Below are positions 16,088 to 25,686 of a DNA stretch of 64,000 nucleotides, one piece after another. How positions within the stretch are numbered: the first letter of the stretch is position 1; every line of letters starts with the position of its first letter. A model generated the notes under the pieces. That model was not told where the DNA came from, ran no database searches, and was given only the letters and a program-made list of their open reading frames with translations. The translations under genes and the position numbers were made by a program. Source of the stretch: DATJPW01 sp963752855 (GTDB lineage Bacteria > Desulfobacterota > Desulfomonilia > Desulfomonilales > Desulfomonilaceae); NCBI GenBank assembly GCA_963752855.1, contig CAVVZX010000042.1:6832-70831 (forward strand), written 5' to 3'.

Positions 16088-18604
16088 TGACTCTCCCTAC
16101 GCTATTTAAATTTAATATTCGCTATTATCGGCGCCATTGTCTGCTGTCGCTGTTGTGCGTTATGGGAATTGCCCTGGGGGTAGGGATTGTAATCGCCGTG
16201 GAACTTATAAATAATTCCGCTCTCGGGTCTTTTTCATCTTATGTTGATCTACTCTCAGGCCGAGCGACCCACTCGATCATTTCCACACATTCTTATATCG
16301 ACGAAAATCATTTCGCTCCCATCTGGAGCAATCCTCAGATCAAATCGGCGGCGCCTGTAATCGAAGTTGTGGCTAATGCGCTCGAGATTCCGGAGCCGAT
16401 TCGTTTCATCGGAATAGATCCGTTTTTGGATAGCGCTATCCGAAATTGGACCCCGAGCGATAGTGACGAAGATTCGCTGACAAAATTTTTGTCCGCGGTC
16501 CCTCCCGCCGTCTATTTGACAAAAAATTTCATGTCCCGGCACAATCTTAGGCCCGGAGCCACCTTGACTGCGCTTACCGCCGGGTTTGAAAAAAAGTTGC
16601 AAGTGCTTGGGGCCCTCCCCGACTCCGCTGAAATAGGTCAAGGAGATAATCTCGCGGTACTCGATATATCAGCCGCCCAGGACATCTTTGGAAGAACAGG
16701 ACGCCTGGATCGCATAGACATTATGATTTCGGGCGACTCGCGTGAGTTCGGCAAGAACCTGCCTGTAGACCTGAAACTAACCGACGCGGCATCCAGGAAA
16801 TCGACGCTCCAGGCCATGCTCTATTCTTTTCAGCTAAATCTGGCCGCCATGAGCCTTCTGGCATTATTTGTCGGGGTATTCCTCATTTACAATTTCTCGA
16901 TGTTTTCTGTCTTGTCCCGGCGAGAGGACATGTCTCTGCTGTTAACATTGGGGGCGGATCGCAGAGAGCTTGTGGGAGCCTTTATAGCAGAATCGCTTGT
17001 ACTGGGGGTTGTGGGAAGCGTGGCAGGAATCGTGTTCGGTTATCTCATGGCCCGGTTCAGTATAGACAAGGTTTCTTCGACCATAAGCGATCTTTATTTC
17101 TATGTGAACGTGGAGTCCGTCCGCCTGACCACTCCGATTATCCTGATCGGGATTGGAGTGGGACTATGCGCCACTCTTATAGGGACAGCGCTGCCGGCTC
17201 TCGAGACGGCTTTTACGCCCCCGATCATGGGAATGAAACGCCGAAGCATTGAGGATAGGGCCCACGGGATAAAGGGTCTCTTGTTTGTTTCCGGACTACT
17301 ATGCTTTATGGCCGCATTGGCAGGAGCCTGGGCCTCTCGTTTTTCCATATTTTGGGGATTTGCGTCAGCGTTCGGGATGACATTGGCTTTTGCCTTTTTC
17401 ACGCCGTCAATTTTGTCTCCGTTTACCCACTATTTGGGGATTGGGTTGAAGCGAGCAACCGGCTCGTTAGAGGCATTCCTTGCCGCCCGAACAATTCGAG
17501 CGTCATTGAGCCGAACCAGCATAGCGGTGGCCGCGCTCGCTGTAGCGCTTTCCATGACTATCGGTGTGGACACGATGATCCATAGTTTCCGCGAATCGGT
17601 CGCGGCGTGGCTCGACGGATCATTACAAGGAGATCTGTACATAGCTCCCTCAACCACCAAATGGGACCATCCGCTTCCGCAGTCCACTGATCGAGGCGAT
17701 AGGTAAGGACCCTAGAGTCGACGATGTCGAGCGATATTCCACATATGACATTTATCTGGCAGACAAGCCGGTTAAACTGCGGGTAATTGACAGCTTCGGT
17801 CCTCCGGAAGCATTCGCGATTCCATTTTATCGCCGGAGGCGAAGGGGCCTGGGACAAACTCAAAAGAGGAGGCGTCTTTATTTCCGAGTCGCTCGGCTAC
17901 CACTTCGGTTTGAGAATGGGAGATCAACTGGAATTGGTTACCCCCGAAGGTAAGCGCTCGTTTCCGGTAGTCTCCATCGTGCGGGATTATTCTTCGGATC
18001 AAGGAGCCATACAAATCGACCGCGAGTTATATGAGCCCTTTGGAAAGATGACCGTGTGCAGTCAGTGGCCCTATTTCTCCGACCGGGCGCCTCCGTGGAG
18101 GAAGTCCGAAAATCCATAGTAGATCGATTTCATAGTTTGGACCGAACCATAGTCTCAAATATACAAATGAAAAATGATGCGCTCAGAATTTTCGACAAAA
18201 CATTCGCGCCCACTTCAACCCTGAAAGGCGTTTCTCTACTCGTCGCGCTATTGGGAATCGCCACAGCTTTAACGGCAATACTGCTGGAAAGATCCCGAGA
18301 GATGAAGGTGCTCGGATATTTGGGGCTCACACCTCGCGAGTTGGGCAGGATGAACATCTATCAAGCCATGATAATGGGATTGCTGTCTTTCATGATTTCA
18401 GCGGTGTGCGGTGTCATCCTTACCTATATAATTATTTATGCAATCAACTTTCGTTCTTTCGGATGGTCGATAGATATATTCATTGACCCATGGGTTTTCG
18501 GAAAAACTTTCGTTCTCACCGGCATTGCATGCCTGACTGCATCGCTGTACCCCACGTACAAATTCATGCGGGGGCAATCCACCGCAAGACTGGAAGAGGA
18601 ATAG
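16084..18604 (+). CDS. ABC transporter permease with two FtsX domains, frameshifted
   Basis: The gene is a long (about 840-residue) permease with an N-terminal anchor, a periplasmic domain, a first FtsX block (LSRREDMSLLLTLGADRRE), a second periplasmic domain and a final FtsX block (ERSREMKVLGYLGLTPRE). The reading frame is broken three times: near 17684 (where PLIEAIGKDPRVDDV continues in another frame), near 17815 (FHFIAGGEGAWDKLKR) and near 18046 (DDRVQSVALFLRPGAS). The three parts join into one coherent protein when read across the shifts. It overlaps the ATPase gene, and together they resemble a lipoprotein or lipid exporter. Three shifts within 370 bp could be real decay here or sequence error, as elsewhere in the window. 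Confidence 0.8.
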
Positions 18605-18611
18605 CCGGTAG

Positions 18612-18652
18612 GACCGGCATCTTGCCGGTCCCGATCAATGACCGGCAAGATG
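18612..18652. repeat. Palindromic repeat after the ABC permease
   Basis: The arms catcttgccggtc (18618-18630) and gaccggcaagatg (18640-18652) are a perfect 13-base inverted repeat, preceded by another copy of gaccgg. A related unit with taggaccggca/tgccggtccta lies at 51464-51507. No T-run follows. Confidence 0.65.
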
Positions 18653-18689
18653 AGACTCTCTCAAAATGCCCGATTCCGCGATGCCTCTG

Positions 18690-18744
18690 GTAGGGGCAGA
18701 GCTTGCCCTGACCAATAACAGGGCGCAGCAAGCAGCGCCCCTAC
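18690..18744. repeat. Interspersed palindromic repeat with gtaggggc/gcccctac ends
   Basis: The unit begins gtaggggcagagcttgccct and ends agcgcccctac. It has the same end sequences as the repeats at 560 and 21080, so the ends are conserved while the middle varies. Confidence 0.6.
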
Positions 18745-18916
18745 ACATGATTCGCCAATTCCTTCATCTTGAGGCGGTTTCTTTTTTGCCGGTCGTCTAC
18801 GCGGACCGCCAAGACGCCGGTCCCTCTATAGGGATTCTCAAAAGTAATCGCGAAAAGGAAGAGGATTTGGTGGCGACGTCCCGCGCAGAACGCGGGATTG
18901 CCCGTCATTCTTAATA

Positions 18917-18935
18917 GACAGGCTGGAAGCCTGTC
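18917..18935. repeat. Short perfect hairpin gacaggct-gga-agcctgtc
   Basis: An eight-base perfect inverted repeat with a three-base loop, followed by ctacc as in other palindromic repeats of this window. It probably belongs to the same broad class of dispersed elements. Confidence 0.5.
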
Positions 18936-19113
18936 CTACCATTCTGCGTTACCCTCCGATCCTATCCGTTACGGGTACAAAACTTTTGAGAACTGCTATA
19001 AACACTCAAATAATGTCTTCGTTTGCTTGCGGAGAGGGATGACTTGATTTCGTGGGATGACTAAATTAGTGTGTGGATCGGAGAATAGCCAGTCTGATCG
19101 AGGAGGTCCGGCC

Positions 19114-19332
19114 ATGAACAAATCCGAGATTTTGCGTGCCGTGGAATGGATCGACCAGGCGGCAAGGGATGGAGACGCGGAGCGTCTGTCAAAGGCGAAA
19201 AAGGCCCTTGAAGACGAACTCGCATCCAGCCGTAATATTTCCTCGCCTGAAGTTGCTTACAAGACCGCGTATGAGAGTTTTGTAAGAAAACATGGTCGAG
19301 AACCTATGGAAGAATCCTCCCTGGAGGAGTAA
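19114..19332 (+). CDS. Small helical protein of unknown function
   Basis: A 72-residue acidic protein starting at the ATG at 19114, seven bases after a strong GAGGAGG ribosome site. The frame is open for 19 more codons upstream, but that part lacks such a site. The sequence is predicted to be mostly helical (ILRAVEWIDQAARDGDAE, RLSKAKKALEDELASS), with a C-terminal VAYKTAYESFVRKHGREP segment. I do not recognise the family. It precedes the lipoprotein gene by 45 bp and may share its transcript. Confidence 0.55.
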   Translation: MNKSEILRAVEWIDQAARDGDAERLSKAKKALEDELASSRNISSPEVAYKTAYESFVRKHGREPMEESSLEE

Positions 19333-19377
19333 CATACAGCGGTCCGGCGATCAAAATATGGCACGCCAAGGTACCGA

Positions 19378-20089
19378 ATGACAAAAAGATTTTGGAAATC
19401 GGGCGCCGCGGGAAACTTACGCAAAATTGGTTTTGCGCAGGCGCTCGTCATTTCCCTGGTAGCGTGTGGTGTATCTATCCTGGCGGGATGCTTGGTTCCA
19501 TCACAGGAGGCCGTGAAGAAGCCCTCCTGGCCTGCTCAGCAACCCCAAACCTCCGAATCCGGAGACAAGACCGCCCGAACAAGCGTTGGTAAAGCCGTTC
19601 ATTCCGCCTGAATCTGAGGCAGGCAGTGGATCGCTCAGTCAGGGCCCCCAGCTCACGAAACAAGATCAATCCCAGAGCACAGAACCGCACGCTCAAGCGA
19701 AGTCTGAACAGCCGACGCCCGCGCCGGGACAGTCCACGGCAGCGGCATCCGCACCGGCTCCGACAGAGCCTGAACCGAAATCCACTACAAAGACGTGGGA
19801 AGATGAAAAAGTAAAAGCTCTCGCTTTGGAGTTGGCAAAAGGTTCGCCTGCCGGCACAAAAGTAAAGGTATGTTACGCAGTCAAGAAGGATGAGTGGTGG
19901 GTGATTCTGTACGTGGACGCAGGGACCGGGTTTGAACTCAAGCAGTACACCTGGAACAGGGAACAGAACAAACTGGAGGAGTTTCTGGTTCTCAAGACTG
20001 TGCCCAAGGACAAGATTGAAGAGCACCTGCGCTCGTCGGAACCGGACAGAGCTTGCGAAGTTCTGGATGTTCCTGACAAGAAGGATTAG
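19378..20089 (+). CDS. Lipoprotein with proline-rich linker, frameshifted
   Basis: The N-terminus MTKRFWKSG...ALVISLVACGVSILAGC ends in a good lipobox (LAGC), so the protein should be lipid-anchored. The frame is lost near the run of C residues around 19540. One base on, the frame continues as NPKPPNPETRPPEQALVKPF, then a proline/alanine/glutamine-rich linker and a compact C-terminal domain of about 95 residues (WEDEKVKALALELAKG ... KVKVCYAVKKDEWWVILY ... DRACEVLDVPDKKD). The C-terminal domain looks like a small folded module of unknown function. Read through the shift, it gives about 236 residues. It is followed, 49 bp later, by the DUF169-like gene. Confidence 0.65.
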
Positions 20090-20138
20090 GCGCAGAAGAT
20101 CGAATGCTCGAGTAATCAGGCTATTTGACGCGGAAGCG

Positions 20139-20978
20139 ATGATCATGAACATGGAAACATCGGACGATCTAACTGCTTTTCTGGAGGCGCTCGGCAAAAC
20201 CGAGGAGCCGATGGGCATGTTCTACACGGATGAAGAACCGCAGGACGGCATTGCTCCCAAACCGGGCCGACTGCCGTCCGCTGAACAGGAAGCGCGGCGC
20301 GAGATCGATTTCAAGGAATTGTTTAAAGATTTCTCGTGTGTAATCGGCAAGATCTGGATTGCTCGCAAGAAAAGGGCCGCAGCTTACTTTGACAGGGAGA
20401 GGTACGGCTGTCTCGGCGGCGCTTTTTTCCTGGGTTATCTGAAGCCACAACTGGATTTCATCGTCCACTATGTTTCGACCGGGATTGCCAATGTCATGGA
20501 GGGTGAACGCTACCTGGCTTCCCCTGAGATTACGCGGGCATTCTACGAGACTATTGACCCGAGGCCGGCCCCTAAGCGCTTTTGCGTTTTCAAACCGATT
20601 TCTTTGTTTGCCCAACACGAAACACCCGAGCTTGTCATCTTCTTTGCCAGGCCGGAGGTAATTTCCGGTCTTCATCAACTGGCCACGTTCGTAACAAATG
20701 ACCTGGAAGTCGTGATGTCTCCATTCGGGGCCGGATGCTCAAACATCGTAACCTGGCCCTTAAGATATCTTGAGCAGGGCAAGTTAAAAGCCGTCTTAGG
20801 CGGATGGGACCCGTCTGAGCGCCCATATCTCCGCGCCGATGAAATAACTTTCAGTGTGCCATTCGAAATGTACAAGCTTATGCTGGCCCGGTGGCCTGAA
20901 TCCTTCCTCAATGGCAACGCCTGGCAGGCCGTCAAAAAGAAAATCGCAAGAAGCCGAAAAGCCTGGGGCGAAGAGTAA
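20139..20978 (+). CDS. DUF169-family protein
   Basis: From the ATG at 20139 (other in-frame ATGs at 20145 and 20151) the product is about 279 residues. It carries the DUF169 pattern: EPMGMFYTDEEP near the start, GCLGGAFFLGYLKP, the ERYLASPEITRAFYETI block, KRFCVFKPIS, ELVIFFARPEVISGLHQLA and the cysteine segment FGAGCSNIVTWPL, ending in ITFSVPFEMYKLML. Members of this family are common in anaerobes and are suspected to bind a cofactor or metal through conserved cysteines, but no reaction is established. It lies alone after the lipoprotein gene and is followed by a repeat. Confidence 0.8.
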   Translation: MIMNMETSDDLTAFLEALGKTEEPMGMFYTDEEPQDGIAPKPGRLPSAEQEARREIDFKELFKDFSCVIGKIWIARKKRAAAYFDRERYGCLGGAFFLGYLKPQLDFIVHYVSTGIANVMEGERYLASPEITRAFYETIDPRPAPKRFCVFKPISLFAQHETPELVIFFARPEVISGLHQLATFVTNDLEVVMSPFGAGCSNIVTWPLRYLEQGKLKAVLGGWDPSERPYLRADEITFSVPFEMYKLMLARWPESFLNGNAWQAVKKKIARSRKAWGEE

Positions 20979-21424
20979 TAGCTTTCCTTGGCTTTACGGT
21001 ACACCATTTCAGAGAAAATCTGCGTCCTGTTACCGAGAGGCAAGGCTTTTTCAGGCACAATGGCAAGGAATTGCCCTCGGTAGGGGCGCACCCGTGCGTG
21101 CGCCCGAATCCAGGCAGACACGCAGGTTTGCCCCTACATGGAGCGGAGATTGTCCCGACAAGGCTGGATCTATTCACCACTCGCAATCTCGAGGAGACGT
21201 GTTGCGCCAGGTAACAAAATGCCGCCGCCGATGATTGGAGGCCCGCCCAACCTTTATATATTACTTTATATTATTTGATCAACATATCTATACAACTAAA
21301 TATAATTGACTCAACACCCGCCGATATGATAATATCCCCTTGAACGGAACTCTGTGCAGGCGCCTTTCGCAAAATGCGCGTTGCGGAGGCCGACCCTGTC
21401 CGGAAATTTTCGCCACAGGTGGAT
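20979..21424. other. Intergenic region with palindromic repeat
   Basis: About 445 bp. It contains the repeat at 21080-21137 and, from 21250, an AT-rich stretch (ttatatattactttatatt) that would suit the promoter of the AMIN-domain gene. No gene is seen. Confidence 0.5.
21080..21137. repeat. Interspersed palindromic repeat with gtaggggc/gcccctac ends
   Basis: The unit starts gtaggggcgcacccgtgcgt and ends gcaggtttgcccctac. The outer eight bases of each side are complementary, and the left side forms its own gcgcac/gtgcgc hairpin. It shares ends with the units at 560 and 18690. Confidence 0.65.
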
Positions 21425-22468
21425 ATGCTTAGCCTGAAGCAGACAAATTGCTTGACCGTGACTGCAATAATTTTCGCGATGGTATTTTTCTGCGAGAGTA
21501 CCGTCCTCGCCGCGGGCACGATTACCGATGTAAAAATCAGTCCGGATTTGAAACGCGTTATAGTCAGATGCAAGGGCCCGGTTGATGAGCGGATGTCATC
21601 GTCGGTCCAACGATCTTCGCTCCTGGTGATCGATCTCGCCGGAGTAAATCTAGGAGATGTCGAGCGATCTACCCGAGCCGGCCGGGAAGCGGGCCTGGAA
21701 GCGCGGGTTTCCAAAACCCATTCCGGCGCTCGCCTCGTTCTAGACTTTGGCGGCGCCGCAGCGCCTGAGCATAAGATCCGCCGAGTGGGCGATTATCTGA
21801 TGGTATTTCTCGATGACTGGACCCCCAAAGCGGCCCCTCCAAAGAAAACAGCGGCTGCTCCGCCCATACCTGCGCGCCATCCGCAGGTCGTTCGGCCTAA
21901 ACCGAATCCTCCTGCCAGGTTGGCTTTGGATTCGTCAGGTTTGACTATTAAATCGGTGGAGGTAGTCGACGGTGTGATAGTGCTTCAGGTTGCCAATCGA
22001 ACAAAACCCGCGGGCAATTATCGAATAGACCTGGGCATAAATTTTGATCAACTGGGCTTCAGCGTGGCGAATGTCCAGCCTATAGACGAGTTTCGCAAGC
22101 CTACAGCCCTCGGCGGTGGTGATGATAGGCTGTGGTCAAAGGCCGCTGTTTCCGGCATGAGAATAGGTCCTCGAAAAACCGCTGTCGCGTTTTTAACAAA
22201 AAGAACGAATGAGCCAAAGGCCGGGATCTTGCCGAAAATAGGCAAGGATGGGAACCCGACAATAAATGAATCCGGATTGGATCTCATTCGCAAGAACTAT
22301 CGTTCGCCATTCACGTTGAGCCAACGAAGCCATGGCGCTTGGATCCAGCGATCCATTTTCCCGACCAAAGCTGGAGTTACTTTTCACCAAGCGCGACATA
22401 GCAAATGGACAACATCCATTTTCTCCCAAGCCTCAAAGTTTTCGTTCGATCCCTCCGAGTCACATTGA
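21425..22468 (+). CDS. Secreted AMIN-domain protein
   Basis: Starting at the ATG at 21425, after a CAGGTGG site, the product (about 347 residues) has a signal peptide (LTVTAIIFAMVFFCESTVLAAG). An N-terminal AMIN domain follows (about residues 30-130), with ITDVKISPDLKRVIVRCKGP and RLVLDFGGAAAPEHKIRRVGDYLMVFL. The rest is a proline-rich linker and a second beta-rich region (SGLTIKSVEVVDGVIVLQVA) of unclear family. AMIN domains bind cell wall or polysaccharide and are found in PilQ secretins and amidases. The last 60 or so residues lack any recognisable pattern and may be out of frame. It stands alone; no pilus gene is near. Confidence 0.75.
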   Translation: MLSLKQTNCLTVTAIIFAMVFFCESTVLAAGTITDVKISPDLKRVIVRCKGPVDERMSSSVQRSSLLVIDLAGVNLGDVERSTRAGREAGLEARVSKTHSGARLVLDFGGAAAPEHKIRRVGDYLMVFLDDWTPKAAPPKKTAAAPPIPARHPQVVRPKPNPPARLALDSSGLTIKSVEVVDGVIVLQVANRTKPAGNYRIDLGINFDQLGFSVANVQPIDEFRKPTALGGGDDRLWSKAAVSGMRIGPRKTAVAFLTKRTNEPKAGILPKIGKDGNPTINESGLDLIRKNYRSPFTLSQRSHGAWIQRSIFPTKAGVTFHQARHSKWTTSIFSQASKFSFDPSESH

Positions 22469-22722
22469 TAGGACGTGAATATGCTGGGGCAAGCCTCTTA
22501 CAAGAAGTTTCCCCCAGTTCCCCCTCTCCAAAGGATCTACATACTATCTCTGAAGGCCCGCCGAGATGGATCAGCTTCCTTTCAGCATGGTTACAAGTCG
22601 GTCAGTAAATTGGTCAGCGATTTTCACTTGACCGCGAAGCGCGAAAAAGAGCTATTAATAGAAGTTTTTGGGAAGGGGTCCGGGGAGGGCGTTTTTACAA
22701 AAACGTCCTCCCCGAATGCTCC

Positions 22723-22977
22723 TCACAAAAGCTGGCTCTTCTGACGCATTTCTTCTTTGGCCGCTGTGAGGATGCCTCCGCCGGCAAGGAGATTTTGTTG
22801 TTCCAGTTCATCGACGCAGTTTTTGAAGTATTGGGTATAGTAGTGGTCGTGTCCCAGGTTTTCGGCTAGATAATCAAATGCTTGTTTTTTCCACTGGTAA
22901 ATTGCTCTCGGATCGAAGTCGGTGTTCACAACACGCCAAGCAGTCTCAATCAAATCATCTAATTTTTTCAATGACAT
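22723..22977 (-). CDS. Small cytoplasmic protein of unknown function
   Basis: An 84-residue protein, helical and aromatic-rich (LDDLIETAWRVVNTD, AIYQWKKQAFDYLAENLG, HDHYYTQYFKNCVDELE), with a start 5-10 bases after a GGAGGGG ribosome site. I do not recognise the family. It stands alone, with gaps on both sides, and its codon use resembles that of its neighbours, which supports it as a real gene. Confidence 0.6.
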   Translation of the reverse strand: MSLKKLDDLIETAWRVVNTDFDPRAIYQWKKQAFDYLAENLGHDHYYTQYFKNCVDELEQQNLLAGGGILTAAKEEMRQKSQLL

Positions 22978-23338
22978 CAGAACCCCTCCAATCGGCGCTC
23001 GCCACCAATGTTTGCGTCTTTTGGCTAAGGGAGAAGTCAGCTAGGAACCAAATAAAACAACCCTCCGGAATTAATCAATAATGCAAAAATGGTCCAATTA
23101 CATTAGAATTCCCTATCCCTTAGTACGAATGCTAAAAGGGTATTAGCCTCCTTTGCTGAATTTGCATGCTTTCACACTGATATTTTAAGCAATGACCGTA
23201 CCAAACAGGCTTACTGTCTGATAAAAGGAGAGTAATCCATGAAAAGTGGCTTCCGGAGCAGCTGAAAATAGCTAACTTTTTTCGCGCTATCCGGAGGTTT
23301 TCGCGAGATGTGGGAATCTTTTTCGCACCACAGTCATT
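22978..23338. other. Intergenic region
   Basis: About 360 bp with no gene. A strong AAAAGGAGAG site before an ATG at 23239 leads only to an eight-codon frame. The region separates two minus-strand transcripts and should hold the promoter of the small gene at 22723-22977. Confidence 0.4.
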
Positions 23339-24679
23339 CTATAGCAGACTTCTGCTTTTGATTTCCAAGTATTGATCCAGCAGAGCAGCGGAAATTCTAT
23401 CCGGCTCCGTGTCTATCACCATGACCCCTGATGAGCGTAGCTTTGCCAGGAGCTTTTCCCGGCGGTTCAGGATCTCCGACGCGACCCCCTGGCGATACAG
23501 ATCTCTTTCATGTGTCGGGACTGCGTCTGCCACATTAATTATTTCATTGTCGGACATCACCACCACCAACGGAAGATGCCGCGGTTGCAGGCCCAGGTTG
23601 TAGCGTATCAAGCCTGCAGAAGCCCTCTCATCTATCAGGTCCGTGAAAATGACCACCAAAGATCTTGTCCTCAATTTTCCCGAAAGATCGGACAGGGCAA
23701 GATAGAACCTCGGCTCTTCGAGTTGAGGTTCCAGCGCGTACGTCGAATCGAGGATGCGGCCGAAATGCCTTGGCCCTTTTGACGGGGCCACAAAGCATAG
23801 AATCTCCCGCGCGATGGCGGTTACTCCGACATTGTCGCCCAATTCCAATGCCGAGCGAGTCAAAAGCAGAGCTGAATTCAGCGCATGATCGAACTTGGTC
23901 TTGCCCAGCACTTTCGCTGTCATCATCCTTCCGGCATCCAGAACCAGGAATATCGTCTGGCTCCGCTCAATCCGATTCTGGCGCACCATCGGCTTGCCTT
24001 TCCTGGCAGTGGTGGCCCAATGCATCAATCGAACATCATCACCGACAATATAGTCCCTGAGACTGTCGAACTCGGTCCCCTCCCCCTTTTGCCTGATAGA
24101 GCGAACCACATCCTGTGCTGACAAACGCCTGGCCTGTATCCTACCTTTATCCACCAGCGTGAGGCCGGGATAGAATTTGACTCTTTGTCTTGCCGCAGAT
24201 TCCCCATGCTTCAGGACGAGCCCCATAGGTCCGGCTAGCCAAAAATGGATATTACCGAACTCCTCATTACCTCGCTCGGCAGGGGTGAGCTTGTACGACA
24301 GTCGGGCCGGCTTGCCTCTTCGGATTACTGTGGCAATCGGCAGACCGTCAGCATTACATTTGTCGGGAACGTCGTCCCGAATCAATATTGTGACGTCGCT
24401 ACCGGTCCTGTTGACGGCTTCCAGCCTAATCTCATTGGGCGCGTCTACAGCCAGGGGGTACAACACAATCCTTTGGATATCCACATCCCGAGGCGCCGGG
24501 GCGAGGGCAAAATCTATAAGCGCGGCCGCAATGAGTATCCCATCCAGAGCGAATATCATGTATCCGGGGCCTGGATAGAACTCCTGAATAATAAGGAACA
24601 ATATGGATGCAACCACAAATAGAACAAAAAAACGCGTGGAAAAATAGAAAGGCAGGCTCCTTATAACGTCATGGCTCAT
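23339..24679 (-). CDS. DUF58-domain membrane protein
   Basis: The 446-residue protein has two N-terminal membrane segments (about residues 14-58), a beta-rich region, and the DUF58 core with GTEFDSLRDYIVGDDVRLMHW and KGKPMVRQ (about residues 205-240). A von Willebrand factor A-like region follows, starting at FLVLDAGRMM. DUF58 proteins almost always sit beside MoxR-type AAA ATPases and are thought to act with them in chaperone-like maturation of membrane or periplasmic proteins. The gene is last in a four-gene minus-strand operon, 25 bp after the MoxR gene. The target of the system is not known. Confidence 0.88.
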   Translation of the reverse strand: MSHDVIRSLPFYFSTRFFVLFVVASILFLIIQEFYPGPGYMIFALDGILIAAALIDFALAPAPRDVDIQRIVLYPLAVDAPNEIRLEAVNRTGSDVTILIRDDVPDKCNADGLPIATVIRRGKPARLSYKLTPAERGNEEFGNIHFWLAGPMGLVLKHGESAARQRVKFYPGLTLVDKGRIQARRLSAQDVVRSIRQKGEGTEFDSLRDYIVGDDVRLMHWATTARKGKPMVRQNRIERSQTIFLVLDAGRMMTAKVLGKTKFDHALNSALLLTRSALELGDNVGVTAIAREILCFVAPSKGPRHFGRILDSTYALEPQLEEPRFYLALSDLSGKLRTRSLVVIFTDLIDERASAGLIRYNLGLQPRHLPLVVVMSDNEIINVADAVPTHERDLYRQGVASEILNRREKLLAKLRSSGVMVIDTEPDRISAALLDQYLEIKSRSLL

Positions 24680-24704
24680 TAGCGCATACCGTGGCTTCGG
24701 GTTC

Positions 24705-25664
24705 TTATCGAGGGACCGGAACGCTCCGCAAAATGTTCTCGAGGAAATAATCAGCCGTGAGACCGTCTATGAGCGCTTCCGGCCGCAGAATTACACGATG
24801 GCGGAGCGTCGGCGTGGTGATGTCCTTGATTTCTTCGGGACTTACAAAGGTCAGGCCGCGGATGGCCGCAAGCGCTCTGGCAGCTTTAAGCATCCAGACC
24901 GCGGCCCTGGTCGAAGCGCCAAGCTGAACGTAGGCAGTGTCGCGAGTCGCTTCGATTATCTGTTGCAGGTATCGTATGACTTCGTCTCGCACTACCACTT
25001 TTTGAACCTCCCTGCGGAAGGCAAGGATTTCCTCTTTCGCGGTTGCTCGAGACGGTATCAGGCGGTCCAGGTCCTGCAAGTCCACGCCGTCCGCATAGCG
25101 CCGCACCACGGAAAGCTCGGCTTCCTGCGAAGGATAGCTCAAAACGATTTTCATCATGAATCGGTCGAGCTGCGTTTCCGGCAACGGATAAGTCCCTTCG
25201 TACTCCACCGGATTCTGTGTGGCGATGACAAAGAACAATTCGGGCAGCAGGTTTTTGACCCCGTCCAAGGTGACCTGCTTCTCTTCCATGGCTTCCAGTA
25301 GCGCAGCCTGTGTTTTCGGTGGAGTGCGATTGATTTCGTCCGCCAGGAGTATCTCGGTGAAAATCGGGCCTTTGTAGAGCGAGAATTGTGACGTCTGAAC
25401 ATTGAAGATATTAGTCCCGATGATATCGCTCGGGAGGAGGTCGGGAGTAAATTGGATCCGTCGGAACTCAGCGTCCACAAGTTTGGCCAGGCTCTTGGCA
25501 AGGAGTGTTTTACCCAGTCCGGGGACCCCCTCCAAAATCACGTGCCCGCCCGCCAACAAGCATGTCGCGAGCTGTTCCAAAGCTGATTCTTGTCCCAGTA
25601 TGATCCGCCCCATTTCGGACCGGACTTTTGTCATCGCATCGCGGACGACTTCCAGATTGGGCAT
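24705..25664 (-). CDS. MoxR-family AAA ATPase
   Basis: The 319-residue protein has Walker A GVPGLGKTLLAKS (about residues 42-54), Walker B with ILLADEINRTPPKTQ, sensor 1 in FVIATQNPVEYEGTYPLPE and the arginine finger region LDRFMMKI, the standard MoxR/RavA layout. These ATPases act as chaperones on metal enzymes or envelope proteins, commonly with DUF58 and vWA partners. It lies between the DUF4350-like and DUF58 genes with gaps of about 23-25 bp, so one transcript is likely. Confidence 0.93.
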   Translation of the reverse strand: MPNLEVVRDAMTKVRSEMGRIILGQESALEQLATCLLAGGHVILEGVPGLGKTLLAKSLAKLVDAEFRRIQFTPDLLPSDIIGTNIFNVQTSQFSLYKGPIFTEILLADEINRTPPKTQAALLEAMEEKQVTLDGVKNLLPELFFVIATQNPVEYEGTYPLPETQLDRFMMKIVLSYPSQEAELSVVRRYADGVDLQDLDRLIPSRATAKEEILAFRREVQKVVVRDEVIRYLQQIIEATRDTAYVQLGASTRAAVWMLKAARALAAIRGLTFVSPEEIKDITTPTLRHRVILRPEALIDGLTADYFLENILRSVPVPR

Positions 25665-25686
25665 TACACTCCTCCAAGCTATTACT

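Larger units (their letters stand above)
18605..19113. other. Repeat-rich intergenic region
   Basis: About 500 bp with no gene but at least three palindromic units: 18612-18652, 18690-18744 and 18917-18935. Between them are more gccggtc-type fragments. The stretch looks like a cluster of mobile REP-like elements, the first of which could also end the transcript of the ABC operon. Confidence 0.6.

Noticed and set aside
23239..23265. Strong ribosome site with an eight-codon frame
   Set aside because: No longer frame follows in any phase that looks coding; it could be a leader peptide, but no gene on this strand follows.
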